In this document: one piece after another, positions 26,077-34,294 of the stretch | How positions within the stretch are numbered: position 1 is the stretch's first letter | How the letters are laid out: each line of letters begins with the position of its first letter | From: Acidimicrobiia bacterium | GTDB lineage: Bacteria > Actinomycetota > Acidimicrobiia > Spongiisociales > JAHEDJ01 | Length of the DNA: 64,000 bases | Direction: 5' to 3' | NCBI GenBank assembly: GCA_029210695.1 | Contig: JARGFH010000013.1 | Coordinates: forward strand, 1 to 64,000 | The notes under the pieces: generated by a model | Told to the model about the DNA's origin: nothing | Seen by the model: only the letters and a program-made list of their open reading frames with translations | Databases searched by the model: none | Program-made: the position numbers and the translations under genes

Positions 26077-26636
26077 CTATCTGGACAACCGACACGGGCG
26101 GACGCCATCAACGTGCAGAATGCTCCTCTCGGCACCTGCCAGCCGGCATCCGTCAGTACCGCTCGCCCGGTTTGGTCCGGGTAGCTCGGGTTGTTGTTGA
26201 AGAGGAGGTCGTACGTGAGGGTGGCGGTGGCGCCGTCGACAACGACCTCGCTCACCGCCACGGTGATGCCGCCCATGGCCTCACCCGTGGTGAGGTATAG
26301 GGCGACGGTGTCCTCGAGTCCAGATGGATCATCGATGTACGGGGCCTTGGTCTCGAAGTCGGACACGCTGTCGAAGGCGATCTCATACGCCAGGACGATT
26401 GCATCAACGTCGGCATCTTCACCCGGCACGATGCCTGCTGCGATGGTGGTTGTCGTCGCCGGCGCAGTCGTCGTAGTGGTCGAAGGCACCGACGTTGTGG
26501 TGGTGACTGCAACCGTGGTGACGGTGGTCGATGGGGAGGCGACGGTCGTGTCCGGGACGGTGTCTGTGGCGGATCCGTCGCCGCAGGCGGCGCTCAGCAG
26601 ACCAACCACCAGTACCAAAACTGTGAACTGTTTCAA
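26073..26636 (-). CDS. Thr-rich lipoprotein, first gene of the hmu operon
   Basis: A 187-residue exported lipoprotein: signal and lipobox LLSAAC, a long Thr/Val/Pro linker (about residues 25-65, e.g. TTTTTAPATTTT), and a C-terminal globular domain (VLAYEIAFDSVSDFETKAPY, TLTYDLLFNNNPSYPD) with an NTF2-like look. A TTG start is assigned because GGAGG lies 5 nt upstream of it and the signal peptide begins there; earlier in-frame ATGs run through non-coding DNA. The 4-nt overlap with hmuT suggests a role in the same uptake system, such as substrate capture. Function unknown. Confidence 0.72.
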   Translation of the reverse strand: MKQFTVLVLVVGLLSAACGDGSATDTVPDTTVASPSTTVTTVAVTTTTSVPSTTTTTAPATTTTIAAGIVPGEDADVDAIVLAYEIAFDSVSDFETKAPYIDDPSGLEDTVALYLTTGEAMGGITVAVSEVVVDGATATLTYDLLFNNNPSYPDQTGRAVLTDAGWQVPRGAFCTLMASARVGCPDS

Positions 26637-26781
26637 TGGTTCCTCCGTGTAGAACATGTGATTCTGAGCCTGGAAGAGCTCCGACGGCGAGTCGAAACCA
26701 CGGAACACCGTGCGAGGCGAGCTCAGCGACTCAGCCCCGGCGAGGCTGGCATCCGGCCGGCCCTGATAGTGTCCGCCGTCA

Positions 26782-28029
26782 ATGAATGAAGGGTCCCGCA
26801 AAATCCAACGCACCTACCTGGTGCTGACGCTGCTGGCGACACTGTCGACATCTCTAATCTGGGGAGTCAACACGCTCTTCCTCCTCGACGCCGGTCTCAG
26901 CAACACCGAGGCGTTCACCGCCAATGCGTTCTTCACCGCCGGTCAGGTCCTCTTCGAAATCCCGACCGGCGTCGTTGCCGACACCCGGGGTCGGCGCATG
27001 TCCTACCTGCTCGGCGCCTCGACCCTTCTCCTCTCCACCCTCCTCTACCTGCTGATGTGGCAAACGCGGGCTCCGTTCTGGGGTTGGGCCATCGCCTCCG
27101 CCGCCATCGGACTGGGGTTCACGTTCTTCTCCGGCGCGGTCGAAGCCTGGCTGGTCGATGCACTGAGCTTCAACGACTTCGACGGTGACCTGGAGTCTGT
27201 GTTCGCCAAGGGGCAATCGACGGCGGGTGCCGCAATGCTGGTTGGTTCGGTTGCCGGTGGCTTCGTCGCGCAGGCGACCAACCTGGGGGTTCCGTACATA
27301 CTCCGGGCGATCATGCTGCTGCTCACGCTCCTGGCCGCCTTCGTATTGATGCGAGACGTCGGATTCTCACCCAAGGTTGGCGGAGGCGCTATCACAGAGG
27401 CGAAGCAACTCCTTCGAGCCTCCCTCGACAGCGGGCTCCGCAACCCCCCAATCCGCTGGGTCATGATCGCAGCACCATTCTCGATGGGCGTCGGCGTGTA
27501 CGCGTTCTATGCAATGCAGCCGTATTTGCTCCAGTTGTATGGAGATGAGCAGGCATACGGTATTGCGGGCCTGGCGGCCGCCATCGTGGCGGGTGCCCAG
27601 ATCGTCGGCGGTTTGGTAGTGCCATTCGTTCGCCGGTTGTTCGCCCGGCGGACGCACGCGCTCATCGCCGGTGGAGTGGTCGGTACCTTGGCGCTCCTGC
27701 TCATCGGATGGACCGACAGGTTCTGGATCGCCATCGCTCTCCTCGTGATCTGGGCGCTGGCGGGTTCGGCGACGACGCCGCTACGCCAGGCCTACATCAA
27801 CGGGCTCATCTCGTCAGATCGCCGAGCAACCGTGCTGTCCTTCGATGCACTCATGGGCTCGGGCGGGGGCGTCGTTGCTCAGCCGGTCCTCGGCCGGGTT
27901 GCCGATTCCTGGAGCTATTCGGCCTCCTACGCAGTCGCAGCACTGATGCAGGCCGCCGCCGTCCCATTCCTCATCCTGGCCAGAAAACAACAGGCTGCAT
28001 CCGACCCCATTGAGATCGACCCGGCCTGA
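26782..28029 (+). CDS. MFS transporter
   Basis: A 415-residue major facilitator with about twelve TM segments. The A-motif-like loop GVVADTRGRRMSYLLG lies between TM2 and TM3 and a central charged loop separates the halves. The overall type is a drug/metabolite exporter without a substrate signature. Divergent from the hmu operon across a 145-nt gap and meets the flippase-like gene tail to tail with one base between. Confidence 0.88.
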   Translation: MNEGSRKIQRTYLVLTLLATLSTSLIWGVNTLFLLDAGLSNTEAFTANAFFTAGQVLFEIPTGVVADTRGRRMSYLLGASTLLLSTLLYLLMWQTRAPFWGWAIASAAIGLGFTFFSGAVEAWLVDALSFNDFDGDLESVFAKGQSTAGAAMLVGSVAGGFVAQATNLGVPYILRAIMLLLTLLAAFVLMRDVGFSPKVGGGAITEAKQLLRASLDSGLRNPPIRWVMIAAPFSMGVGVYAFYAMQPYLLQLYGDEQAYGIAGLAAAIVAGAQIVGGLVVPFVRRLFARRTHALIAGGVVGTLALLLIGWTDRFWIAIALLVIWALAGSATTPLRQAYINGLISSDRRATVLSFDALMGSGGGVVAQPVLGRVADSWSYSASYAVAALMQAAAVPFLILARKQQAASDPIEIDPA

Positions 28030-28030
28030 G

Positions 28031-29002
28031 TCAGGGCTCTGCACTGAGGCGTCCTCTCGTAATCGCGGCCCAGGTTCCGAGCCCGACGCCCGCCGGGATC
28101 CAGTAGTCGAGGACCCGGTAGATAAGGACTGGGGCCACCACAGTCCCGGCCGCGAATCCGTATGCGGTCAGAACGCCGATCAATCCGCCTTCGACGATGA
28201 CGAGTCCGCCGGGCAGCGCCGGTAGGCCCCCGACGATGGCCGAAATCCCGTAGGTCACCATCGTCTCGCTTGGCGTGAGATGAATGCCGAGCGCCTGGAG
28301 AGACCCCCACAGAACGGCCGCTTCGGCAGAGATGCGTACGACTACGAGAACGACCTCACTGCCGAGAAGGCGCCCACCGCGTGAGGTCGCCGCGAAATGC
28401 TTCCGGATGATGTTCGGCAGGCGATCGATGATCTGGCCCAACCACGGGCTGCCTCCGAGAATGCCGAGCCCGACCATGAGGAGTAGGAATCCGAGCATCA
28501 GCTCACCGGCGAAAAGGAGCGGATGCCGACCGGTGGAAGCTCCCCAGAGGACGGCTCCTCCGGTCATGGTCAGGAGGCCACCGTAGGTCAGCAACGTTAC
28601 GCGCAAGGCCACGCCTGCCATCTGATCGTCCTCAGAGCGAACCGCCCACGCCATGGTGGTCGGAGTCAGGGTTCCGCCTGCTGGTACGAGGCGAGCAACG
28701 GCCGATCCGGTCAGGGCGGCTTTGATTGCTCCGGCCCGGCTAACGGGGTGCCCGACGCGCATCGATCCAACGCGAAAGAGCTCTGCAAACACGAACTTGG
28801 CGATCAACTCGGATCCGAGGGCGGCGAGCAACAATCCTGCTCCGCGCCATCCGATAGCAGGGAGTTCCCATCGTCGTGCCGCTAAGACCAGTGCAACGAC
28901 GTACGCAACGAAGACGGCAATGACGACCGCCAACGTCAACCAGGGTGGGCGGCTCGAGGGTCGCTCGTTCTTCGCGTGATCATGCTGGTTGGAGTCAGAC
29001 AT
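28031..29002 (-). CDS. UPF0104 / LPG-synthase-type membrane protein
   Basis: A 323-residue integral membrane protein of the lysylphosphatidylglycerol synthetase N-terminal domain family (UPF0104), about eight TM segments. The family pattern SAVARLVPAGGTLTP, VVRISAEAAVLWGSLQALG and ISAIVGGLPALPGGLVIVEGG is evident. In this stand-alone form no synthase domain is present; relatives include the MprF flippase domain and glycolipid-linked transport proteins. Substrate unknown. The hydrophilic N-terminus is short. Confidence 0.82.
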   Translation of the reverse strand: MSDSNQHDHAKNERPSSRPPWLTLAVVIAVFVAYVVALVLAARRWELPAIGWRGAGLLLAALGSELIAKFVFAELFRVGSMRVGHPVSRAGAIKAALTGSAVARLVPAGGTLTPTTMAWAVRSEDDQMAGVALRVTLLTYGGLLTMTGGAVLWGASTGRHPLLFAGELMLGFLLLMVGLGILGGSPWLGQIIDRLPNIIRKHFAATSRGGRLLGSEVVLVVVRISAEAAVLWGSLQALGIHLTPSETMVTYGISAIVGGLPALPGGLVIVEGGLIGVLTAYGFAAGTVVAPVLIYRVLDYWIPAGVGLGTWAAITRGRLSAEP

Positions 29003-29088
29003 CAGGCACGCTCATTCTCACCGGATTGTCCGCGAGATGTGAAACGGCCGGGCACGGTAGTGTGCGTGGCGCAGCAATGAGGGGACGT

Positions 29089-29793
29089 ATGACCGATCAG
29101 CGTGTCGCGGTGGTTACCGCAGCCGGAAAAGGAATGGGGGCGGCCATCGCCCGCCAACTGCATGCAAACGGATACCGGCTGGCCCTCATGTCGAACTCTG
29201 GTGGGGCTGAGCGACTCGCCGGGACCTTGGACGGGATCGGCACAACCGGATCTGTTACCGAAGAAGCAGACCTGGCTTTGCTCGTTGATAGTGCGATGGC
29301 TGCATATGGGCGGATCGACACGGTCGTCAACAACACCGGTCACCCGGCCAAGGGGCCGATCCTCGATGTCTCCGACGCCGACTGGCATGCTGGACTCGAC
29401 CTGGTACTGCTCAACGTCGTTCGAATGGCCCGGTTGGTGACGCCGATAATGACGGCAAGGGGCGGAGGAAGCTTTGTCAACATCTCGACATTCGCGGCGT
29501 TCGAACCCGACGAAGCCTTCCCCGTGTCGAGCAGCCTACGGGCCGCCCTCGCCGGATTCACCAAGGTGTTCGCCGACCAATACGCCTCTGCCGGGATCCG
29601 GATGAACAACGTATTGCCCGGTTTCATCGACAGCTACCCGGAGTCTGTCGAAAACGTTGCCCGGATTCCAAGCGGCCGTTACGGCACGGTTGTGGAGATC
29701 GCCAAGGCCGTCGCCTTCCTCGCTTCCGATGATGCCGGCTACATCACCGGCCAAAACCTGCGGGTGGACGGGGGTATCACGCGCTCTGTGTGA
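29089..29793 (+). CDS. SDR-family protein lacking the Tyr-Lys catalytic pair
   Basis: A 234-residue short-chain dehydrogenase fold. The Rossmann start VVTAAGKGMGAAIARQL, NNTG (cofactor loop) and the C-terminal YITGQNLRVDGGI are normal. Where a classical SDR has YxxxK the sequence reads PVSSSLRAALAGF, so both the Tyr and the Lys are replaced; Ser remains in NISTFAAF. It may have a different chemistry or be a binding protein. The ATG at 29089 has GAGGGG 4 nt upstream. Confidence 0.82.
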   Translation: MTDQRVAVVTAAGKGMGAAIARQLHANGYRLALMSNSGGAERLAGTLDGIGTTGSVTEEADLALLVDSAMAAYGRIDTVVNNTGHPAKGPILDVSDADWHAGLDLVLLNVVRMARLVTPIMTARGGGSFVNISTFAAFEPDEAFPVSSSLRAALAGFTKVFADQYASAGIRMNNVLPGFIDSYPESVENVARIPSGRYGTVVEIAKAVAFLASDDAGYITGQNLRVDGGITRSV

Positions 29794-29832
29794 CGCAAGA
29801 GCCGCCCAGCCACCCGCACTGCGCGATGCCGA

Positions 29833-30969
29833 TCACAAGATGTGCTTGGCAATGATCTCTTTCATGATCTCCGTCGTCCCCCCACCGATCGAGAGCACCC
29901 GATTGTCACGGTAAAGGCGTTCGACCAGGTATTCGCGCATGTATCCGAACCCGCCGAATATCTGCACCGCCGCGTCTGTGATGAAGTCGCTGGTCTCGGT
30001 AGCAAATAGCTTTGCCATCGAGACCTCCTTGACCTGAACTTCGCCACGGTTCAGTCGGTCGGCCACGCTGTAGGTGTACTGGCGGCTGATTTCGAGCTTC
30101 GTCGCCATGTCAACCAACTTGTGCCGGATCACCTGCCGGGCAGCCAGGGGTTCCCCGAAGGTGTGCCGGGCGGACGCATGATTCAGGCTGGCGGCCAAGG
30201 CGAGTTCGGCCGTGACGTTGGCAACGACGGCCATCTGCAGTCGCTCGACCTGGAAGTTCTCCATGATCAAGCGAAATCCGCCACCGGGTACGCCGATCAG
30301 GTTGGAGGCCGGCACGCGGCACCCATCGAAGAACAGCTCTGCAGTATCAGACGCCCACCATCCCATCTTCTTCAGGGGACCCGAACGGGTGAACCCCGGG
30401 GTGTCCGCCTCGATGACCAGCACGCTGATTCCTCTATGTCCCGGATCGCCGGTCCGTACTGCAACGGTGAACTGGTCGGCCCGCACTCCCGATGTGATGA
30501 AGGTCTTTGCCCCATCGACCACGAACACGTCGCCATCACGCCTGGCCCTCGTCGTGATCCCGGCGACATCCGACCCTCCCCCGGGCTCGGTCACCGCCAG
30601 CGCTGCGATACGCTCACCCGCCAAGGCGCCGGGCAGAAAGCGGGCCTTCTGCTCGGCCGTTCCGTGTTTGACGATCGGGGGGAGAGCGATGTGCAGTGAT
30701 CCAAGCGAAGCACCAAGTCCTCCCGACCCGGCCCTGGCGAGTTCTTCCCATGCCACGACCTGAGCCAGCAGGTCCGCCGGAATGCCGCCGTACTCCTCGG
30801 GATACCCCAGGTTGAGGAGCCCGATTCCGGCGGCCTTGCCGTAGAGGTCGCGGGGAAACACACCGGCCTCTTCCCAATCGTCGACGAAGGGAATGATCTC
30901 CGTTTCGACGAAGTGCCGAAAAGTCTGACGGAGAAGCGTGTGCTCGGGCGAGAAGTAGGTGTCGCTCAC
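29833..30969 (-). CDS. Acyl-CoA dehydrogenase
   Basis: FAD-dependent acyl-CoA dehydrogenase, 378 residues, three-domain family layout. FAD and substrate motifs: ALAVTEPGGGSDVAGITTRA, FITSGVRADQFTVAVRT, and the C-terminal QIFGGFGYMREYLVERLYRD. IGGGTTEIMKEIIAK ends the protein; the catalytic Glu of medium-chain enzymes would fall near GGTTEI. The GTG at 30969 gives the usual VSDTYFSPEHTLLRQ start; an ATG at 31014 is possible. Substrate chain length cannot be read from sequence. Divergent from the metallopeptidase gene. Confidence 0.9.
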   Translation of the reverse strand: MSDTYFSPEHTLLRQTFRHFVETEIIPFVDDWEEAGVFPRDLYGKAAGIGLLNLGYPEEYGGIPADLLAQVVAWEELARAGSGGLGASLGSLHIALPPIVKHGTAEQKARFLPGALAGERIAALAVTEPGGGSDVAGITTRARRDGDVFVVDGAKTFITSGVRADQFTVAVRTGDPGHRGISVLVIEADTPGFTRSGPLKKMGWWASDTAELFFDGCRVPASNLIGVPGGGFRLIMENFQVERLQMAVVANVTAELALAASLNHASARHTFGEPLAARQVIRHKLVDMATKLEISRQYTYSVADRLNRGEVQVKEVSMAKLFATETSDFITDAAVQIFGGFGYMREYLVERLYRDNRVLSIGGGTTEIMKEIIAKHIL

Positions 30970-31045
30970 GATCGGAGTTTCGCCTCTTGGTGGCACGGCT
31001 GCAACAGGGCGCATCGTTAGTCCGCTCAGGGTGTACCGTGCAGCG

Positions 31046-31519
31046 ATGCAAGTCGAAGTGGTTCGAAGTACCAGAAGGCGCAAGACCGTTCAAGCCAGGT
31101 TGGTCGACGGGGTATTGCGGGTCGCCATCCCTGCCCACCTGACCGCCGCTGAAGAAGCGCGCTGGGTCGAGGAAATGAAGCGCCGCTTGCGCCGGGACAG
31201 TCTTGCGAGTGAGGTCGACCTCGATGTGCGGGCAAATCGACTGGCTAACCGGTACGGGTTGCCCCGCCCTGCCTCGATCGAGTGGTCGAACCGACAGCAC
31301 ACCCTGTGGGGATCGACGACGATTGCCACCAGCACTGTTCGCCTATCGTCTCGCCTGGCCGCCTATCCCACCTGGGTTCTCGACTATGTGATCGTGCATG
31401 AACTGGCTCATCTGGTGGAGCCCAATCACACCCCGGCTTTCTGGCAACTGGTTGAACAGTATCCACGCACAGAACGAGCCCGGGGCTATCTGCTCGCCAG
31501 AGGCGAGGCCGGCGAATAG
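31046..31519 (+). CDS. YgjP-like (DUF45) metallopeptidase-fold protein
   Basis: A 157-residue zincin of the YgjP/WLM-DUF45 type. The zinc motif is HELAHLVEPNHTPAFW, where the HExxH pair and a third His are in place. The short preceding domain (STRRRKTVQARLVDGVLRV) is a small beta segment typical of this group. Biological role is not established. The ATG at 31046 was preferred; an earlier in-frame reading overlaps the divergent acyl-CoA dehydrogenase gene. Confidence 0.8.
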   Translation: MQVEVVRSTRRRKTVQARLVDGVLRVAIPAHLTAAEEARWVEEMKRRLRRDSLASEVDLDVRANRLANRYGLPRPASIEWSNRQHTLWGSTTIATSTVRLSSRLAAYPTWVLDYVIVHELAHLVEPNHTPAFWQLVEQYPRTERARGYLLARGEAGE

Positions 31520-31590
31520 CCGTGCGGCACTGCGGCATGCGACGCAATGAACCCTCAACCACTCCCAAGTAGGCGCCGATATGCCAGGTA

Positions 31591-32901
31591 GTGACCCACA
31601 CCAGGCAGACACAGGTACGCACTTCGCGGATCGGACCGGCAGTCCTCTCGACGATGGCGGTGGTCGTCATCATTGCCGGCCTCGGAGCGGTCGTTGTCTC
31701 CAACCTTCAGACATCGGCGGACATCCGAAAGGAATCGCGAGAAGCGCACCTCCTCGGCGAGATGCACATTGCGTTCACCGTCGTTGAACAATCACTGGCG
31801 ATCTGGACGGCGCAACCAGGAGAAGTCCAGCCTCCCTCCGAGGATCCGGACGTTGCTGCGGCAACAGCAAACTTCGAACGATATGTGGCAGAACTCCTTT
31901 CTCTCATCGATGCAGACGAGGTAGCTCTGGTTCAGGGGTTCGCGGACTCGTTCGACGCCTACCTGCTGGCGGTCGTGACTGCCGGAGCGGACCCATCACA
32001 CGATCAAGGTGCCGCCGTCTTTTTGCTGGAACGCGAGGTCCGCTCTCCATTGCTCGCCTTGCTCCATGAGGAAAACGAGCACCTCTTGGAGTCGGTTGAG
32101 GCGGGCCGGAGATCGGAGCAACTCCTTCGCTGGGGTCTTCCGGCGCTTCTGGCAATGGCGCTGATCTTGTCTTATTTCGTTGTGCGTCTCCAAGGCCGCA
32201 GTCAGGCACTCGAGGAGGAGCGGAAGCTCACTGAGGCGCGCAATCAGTTCATCGCTTCCGTCAGTCACGAACTTCGGACCCCGCTGACTCCGATCGTTGC
32301 GCTTTCGCACGAACTACGAGACCGGGTGGGCGATTTCTCTGCTGACGAGATGGTCGAGTTTGCAGACATGATCGCCAGGGAGAGCGACGCAGTGTCCGCC
32401 ATCGTGGACGATCTCCTCGTGGCTGCGCGCATAGACGCCGGAGAACTCTCTATCACTACCGAGGTGCTCGACATCGCCGAAGAGATAGCGCACGCTCTCA
32501 CCATGATCGACGGATCCGACGACATCTCGGTCGAAGCAAGCGGCGCCGTGCTGGCGGACGGAGGCAGGCTGCGGCAAATCCTCCGCAACTTGATTTCAAA
32601 CGCCTATCGATATGGAGGTGCACAGGTCACGGTCACGGGGCACCGGGAAGGCGAGCGGATGGTGGTGGTGGTTTCGGATTCCGGATCGGGTATCCCGCCC
32701 GAACTCCGAGACAGGATCTTCGAACCGTTCGCCCGCGCGCACGACTTCCCCGGCGTCCCAGCCTCAGTGGGCCTGGGTCTCACAGTGTCGAGGACCCTCG
32801 CCAACCTGATGGGAGGAACGCTCAGCTATGCCTACGAGGGCGGGTGGAGCCGCCTCATCCTAGTTCTCCCCGTTCCCTCGAAGGATCTGGTCCGCGCCTA
32901 G
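31591..32901 (+). CDS. Orphan sensor histidine kinase
   Basis: A 436-residue membrane-bound histidine kinase. TM1 is at about residues 15-37 and TM2 about 179-200, enclosing an extracytoplasmic helical sensor of about 140 residues. His226 in ASVSHELRTPLTP is the phospho-acceptor, followed by NLISNAYRYGG (N box), SDSGSGIPPE (G1) and VGLGLTVSRTL (G2). No response regulator is adjacent, so its partner lies elsewhere. Start is GTG. Signal unknown. Confidence 0.9.
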   Translation: MTHTRQTQVRTSRIGPAVLSTMAVVVIIAGLGAVVVSNLQTSADIRKESREAHLLGEMHIAFTVVEQSLAIWTAQPGEVQPPSEDPDVAAATANFERYVAELLSLIDADEVALVQGFADSFDAYLLAVVTAGADPSHDQGAAVFLLEREVRSPLLALLHEENEHLLESVEAGRRSEQLLRWGLPALLAMALILSYFVVRLQGRSQALEEERKLTEARNQFIASVSHELRTPLTPIVALSHELRDRVGDFSADEMVEFADMIARESDAVSAIVDDLLVAARIDAGELSITTEVLDIAEEIAHALTMIDGSDDISVEASGAVLADGGRLRQILRNLISNAYRYGGAQVTVTGHREGERMVVVVSDSGSGIPPELRDRIFEPFARAHDFPGVPASVGLGLTVSRTLANLMGGTLSYAYEGGWSRLILVLPVPSKDLVRA

Positions 32902-32910
32902 TCTGAGTCG

Positions 32911-33126
32911 ATGTGCCGTAGCATCAAAACTCTTCGCCCGCCCATGACGATCGATGTGACCCACGACGACACGCAGGCAGCCGCTTTGCAGTACGTCCGC
33001 AAGGTGACCGGGTTCCGATCGCCGTCCAAGGCCAACGCTGAGGCGTTCTGGGCCGCCGTCGAGGAGATCAGTGTTGCGACCGAGAAGGTGCTCGGCAACC
33101 TGGTTATTGCAGGGAGCTCTTCTTGA
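32911..33126 (+). CDS. DUF2277 family protein
   Basis: A 71-residue small protein. The opening MCRSIKTLRPP and AALQYVRKVTGFRSPSKANAEAF match the conserved DUF2277 family of actinobacteria and other soil bacteria. Known members usually continue to 85-95 residues with a Pro/Arg-rich tail; this one stops at VIAGSSS, so it is short by about 15-20 residues. Function unknown. It begins 9 nt after the histidine kinase stop and is followed by the PPK2 gene. Confidence 0.75.
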   Translation: MCRSIKTLRPPMTIDVTHDDTQAAALQYVRKVTGFRSPSKANAEAFWAAVEEISVATEKVLGNLVIAGSSS

Positions 33127-33187
33127 GGGCAGGACGCAGTGTTCCACTCAGCGGAGGCCGGCGCCCACCGGTAAGGTCGTCCGTCCA

Positions 33188-34087
33188 ATGATTGAGCCGG
33201 ATACCGCACACGAAGACACCAACCATCCGGACCCGGATCTGGCACGTCGGGTAGCCGAACTGGAGCAGCAAATCACTGCCGTGACGAAAGAAAGGGACAG
33301 GGCGCTCAGCCGGCTCTCACGAGACGACGAGCTCAGACCGTTTCAAGTAGAGCTGCTGAAACTCCAGCAACACCTCGAAGCCACCTCACAGCGGATGATC
33401 GTTGTCTGCGAGGGCCGCGACGCTTCTGGGAAGGGTGGGACAATTCGGAGAATCACCCGCTATATGAACGTCAAGCACTATCGCGTGGTTGCATTGGGCA
33501 AACCGACCGAAGAGCAGGGAACGCAGTGGTACTTCCAGCGCTACGTCACCCACTTTCCCACGGGGGGTGAAATCGTCCTGTTCGACCGATCCTGGTACAA
33601 CCGGGCGATGGTCGAGCCGGTCCTTGGTTTTTGCACAGAAGCCGAATACGACGCCTTTCAAACCGGTGTGACAGGCTTCGAGAAGGACCTCGTCCGCCAG
33701 GGAACGATACTTGTGAAGCTGTACTTCAGCGTCACCAAGGAAGAACAGGCCAGGCGGTTCGCCCGGCGCCGGAAAGACCCACTCCGTCAGTGGAAGCTAA
33801 GCGAGGTCGACCTCCAGGCACAGGACCATTGGGACGACTTCACCCAAATGAAATACCGCATGCTCAAGCGCACGTCGACCGTCACGGCGCCGTGGACGAT
33901 AATTCGCTCCGGGAACAAGCAAGCGGCTCGACTCAACGCGATGCGAGTAATCCTCAACGCGGTTCCGTACGAACATCGCGATCTCAGTCTGGACTTCACC
34001 CCGGATCCGAAGGTAGTGATCTCAGGCGCGCGGGAACTCGAGCTGATGGAAGGGCAACAGATTCGTCTCGGTCGCTTCACCGTCTGA
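33188..34087 (+). CDS. ppk2: Polyphosphate kinase 2 family protein
   Basis: PPK2 family enzyme, 299 residues, which uses polyphosphate to phosphorylate nucleotides. P-loop CEGRDASGKGGTIRR, GTQWYFQRYV, the lid/Walker-B-like FDRSWYNRAMVEPVLGF, and WKLSEVDLQAQDHWDDFTQM are all diagnostic. The N-terminal 50 residues include a coiled coil (LARRVAELEQQITAVTKERD). The single-domain class usually makes ADP or GDP. ATG at 33188 was chosen; upstream in-frame sequence is the overlap with DUF2277. Confidence 0.92.
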   Translation: MIEPDTAHEDTNHPDPDLARRVAELEQQITAVTKERDRALSRLSRDDELRPFQVELLKLQQHLEATSQRMIVVCEGRDASGKGGTIRRITRYMNVKHYRVVALGKPTEEQGTQWYFQRYVTHFPTGGEIVLFDRSWYNRAMVEPVLGFCTEAEYDAFQTGVTGFEKDLVRQGTILVKLYFSVTKEEQARRFARRRKDPLRQWKLSEVDLQAQDHWDDFTQMKYRMLKRTSTVTAPWTIIRSGNKQAARLNAMRVILNAVPYEHRDLSLDFTPDPKVVISGARELELMEGQQIRLGRFTV

Positions 34088-34294
34088 GTGGCGCTGGAGC
34101 CTCGCGACACTGCGCGATACTCACCCTTCTCAAAGGTCGAGTTATTCCCGCAAACAGATCGATCAGACCCCTCAAGAAATCGCCTCTCGGGCCGATGGAC
34201 TCATTACGATCATAATTTGGGAGGCAGGCGCTATCTCTGGATATGCGCAGGGGTCCGGGTGTATGGCTGGAACCTACGGGAAGAGGACGACTGC

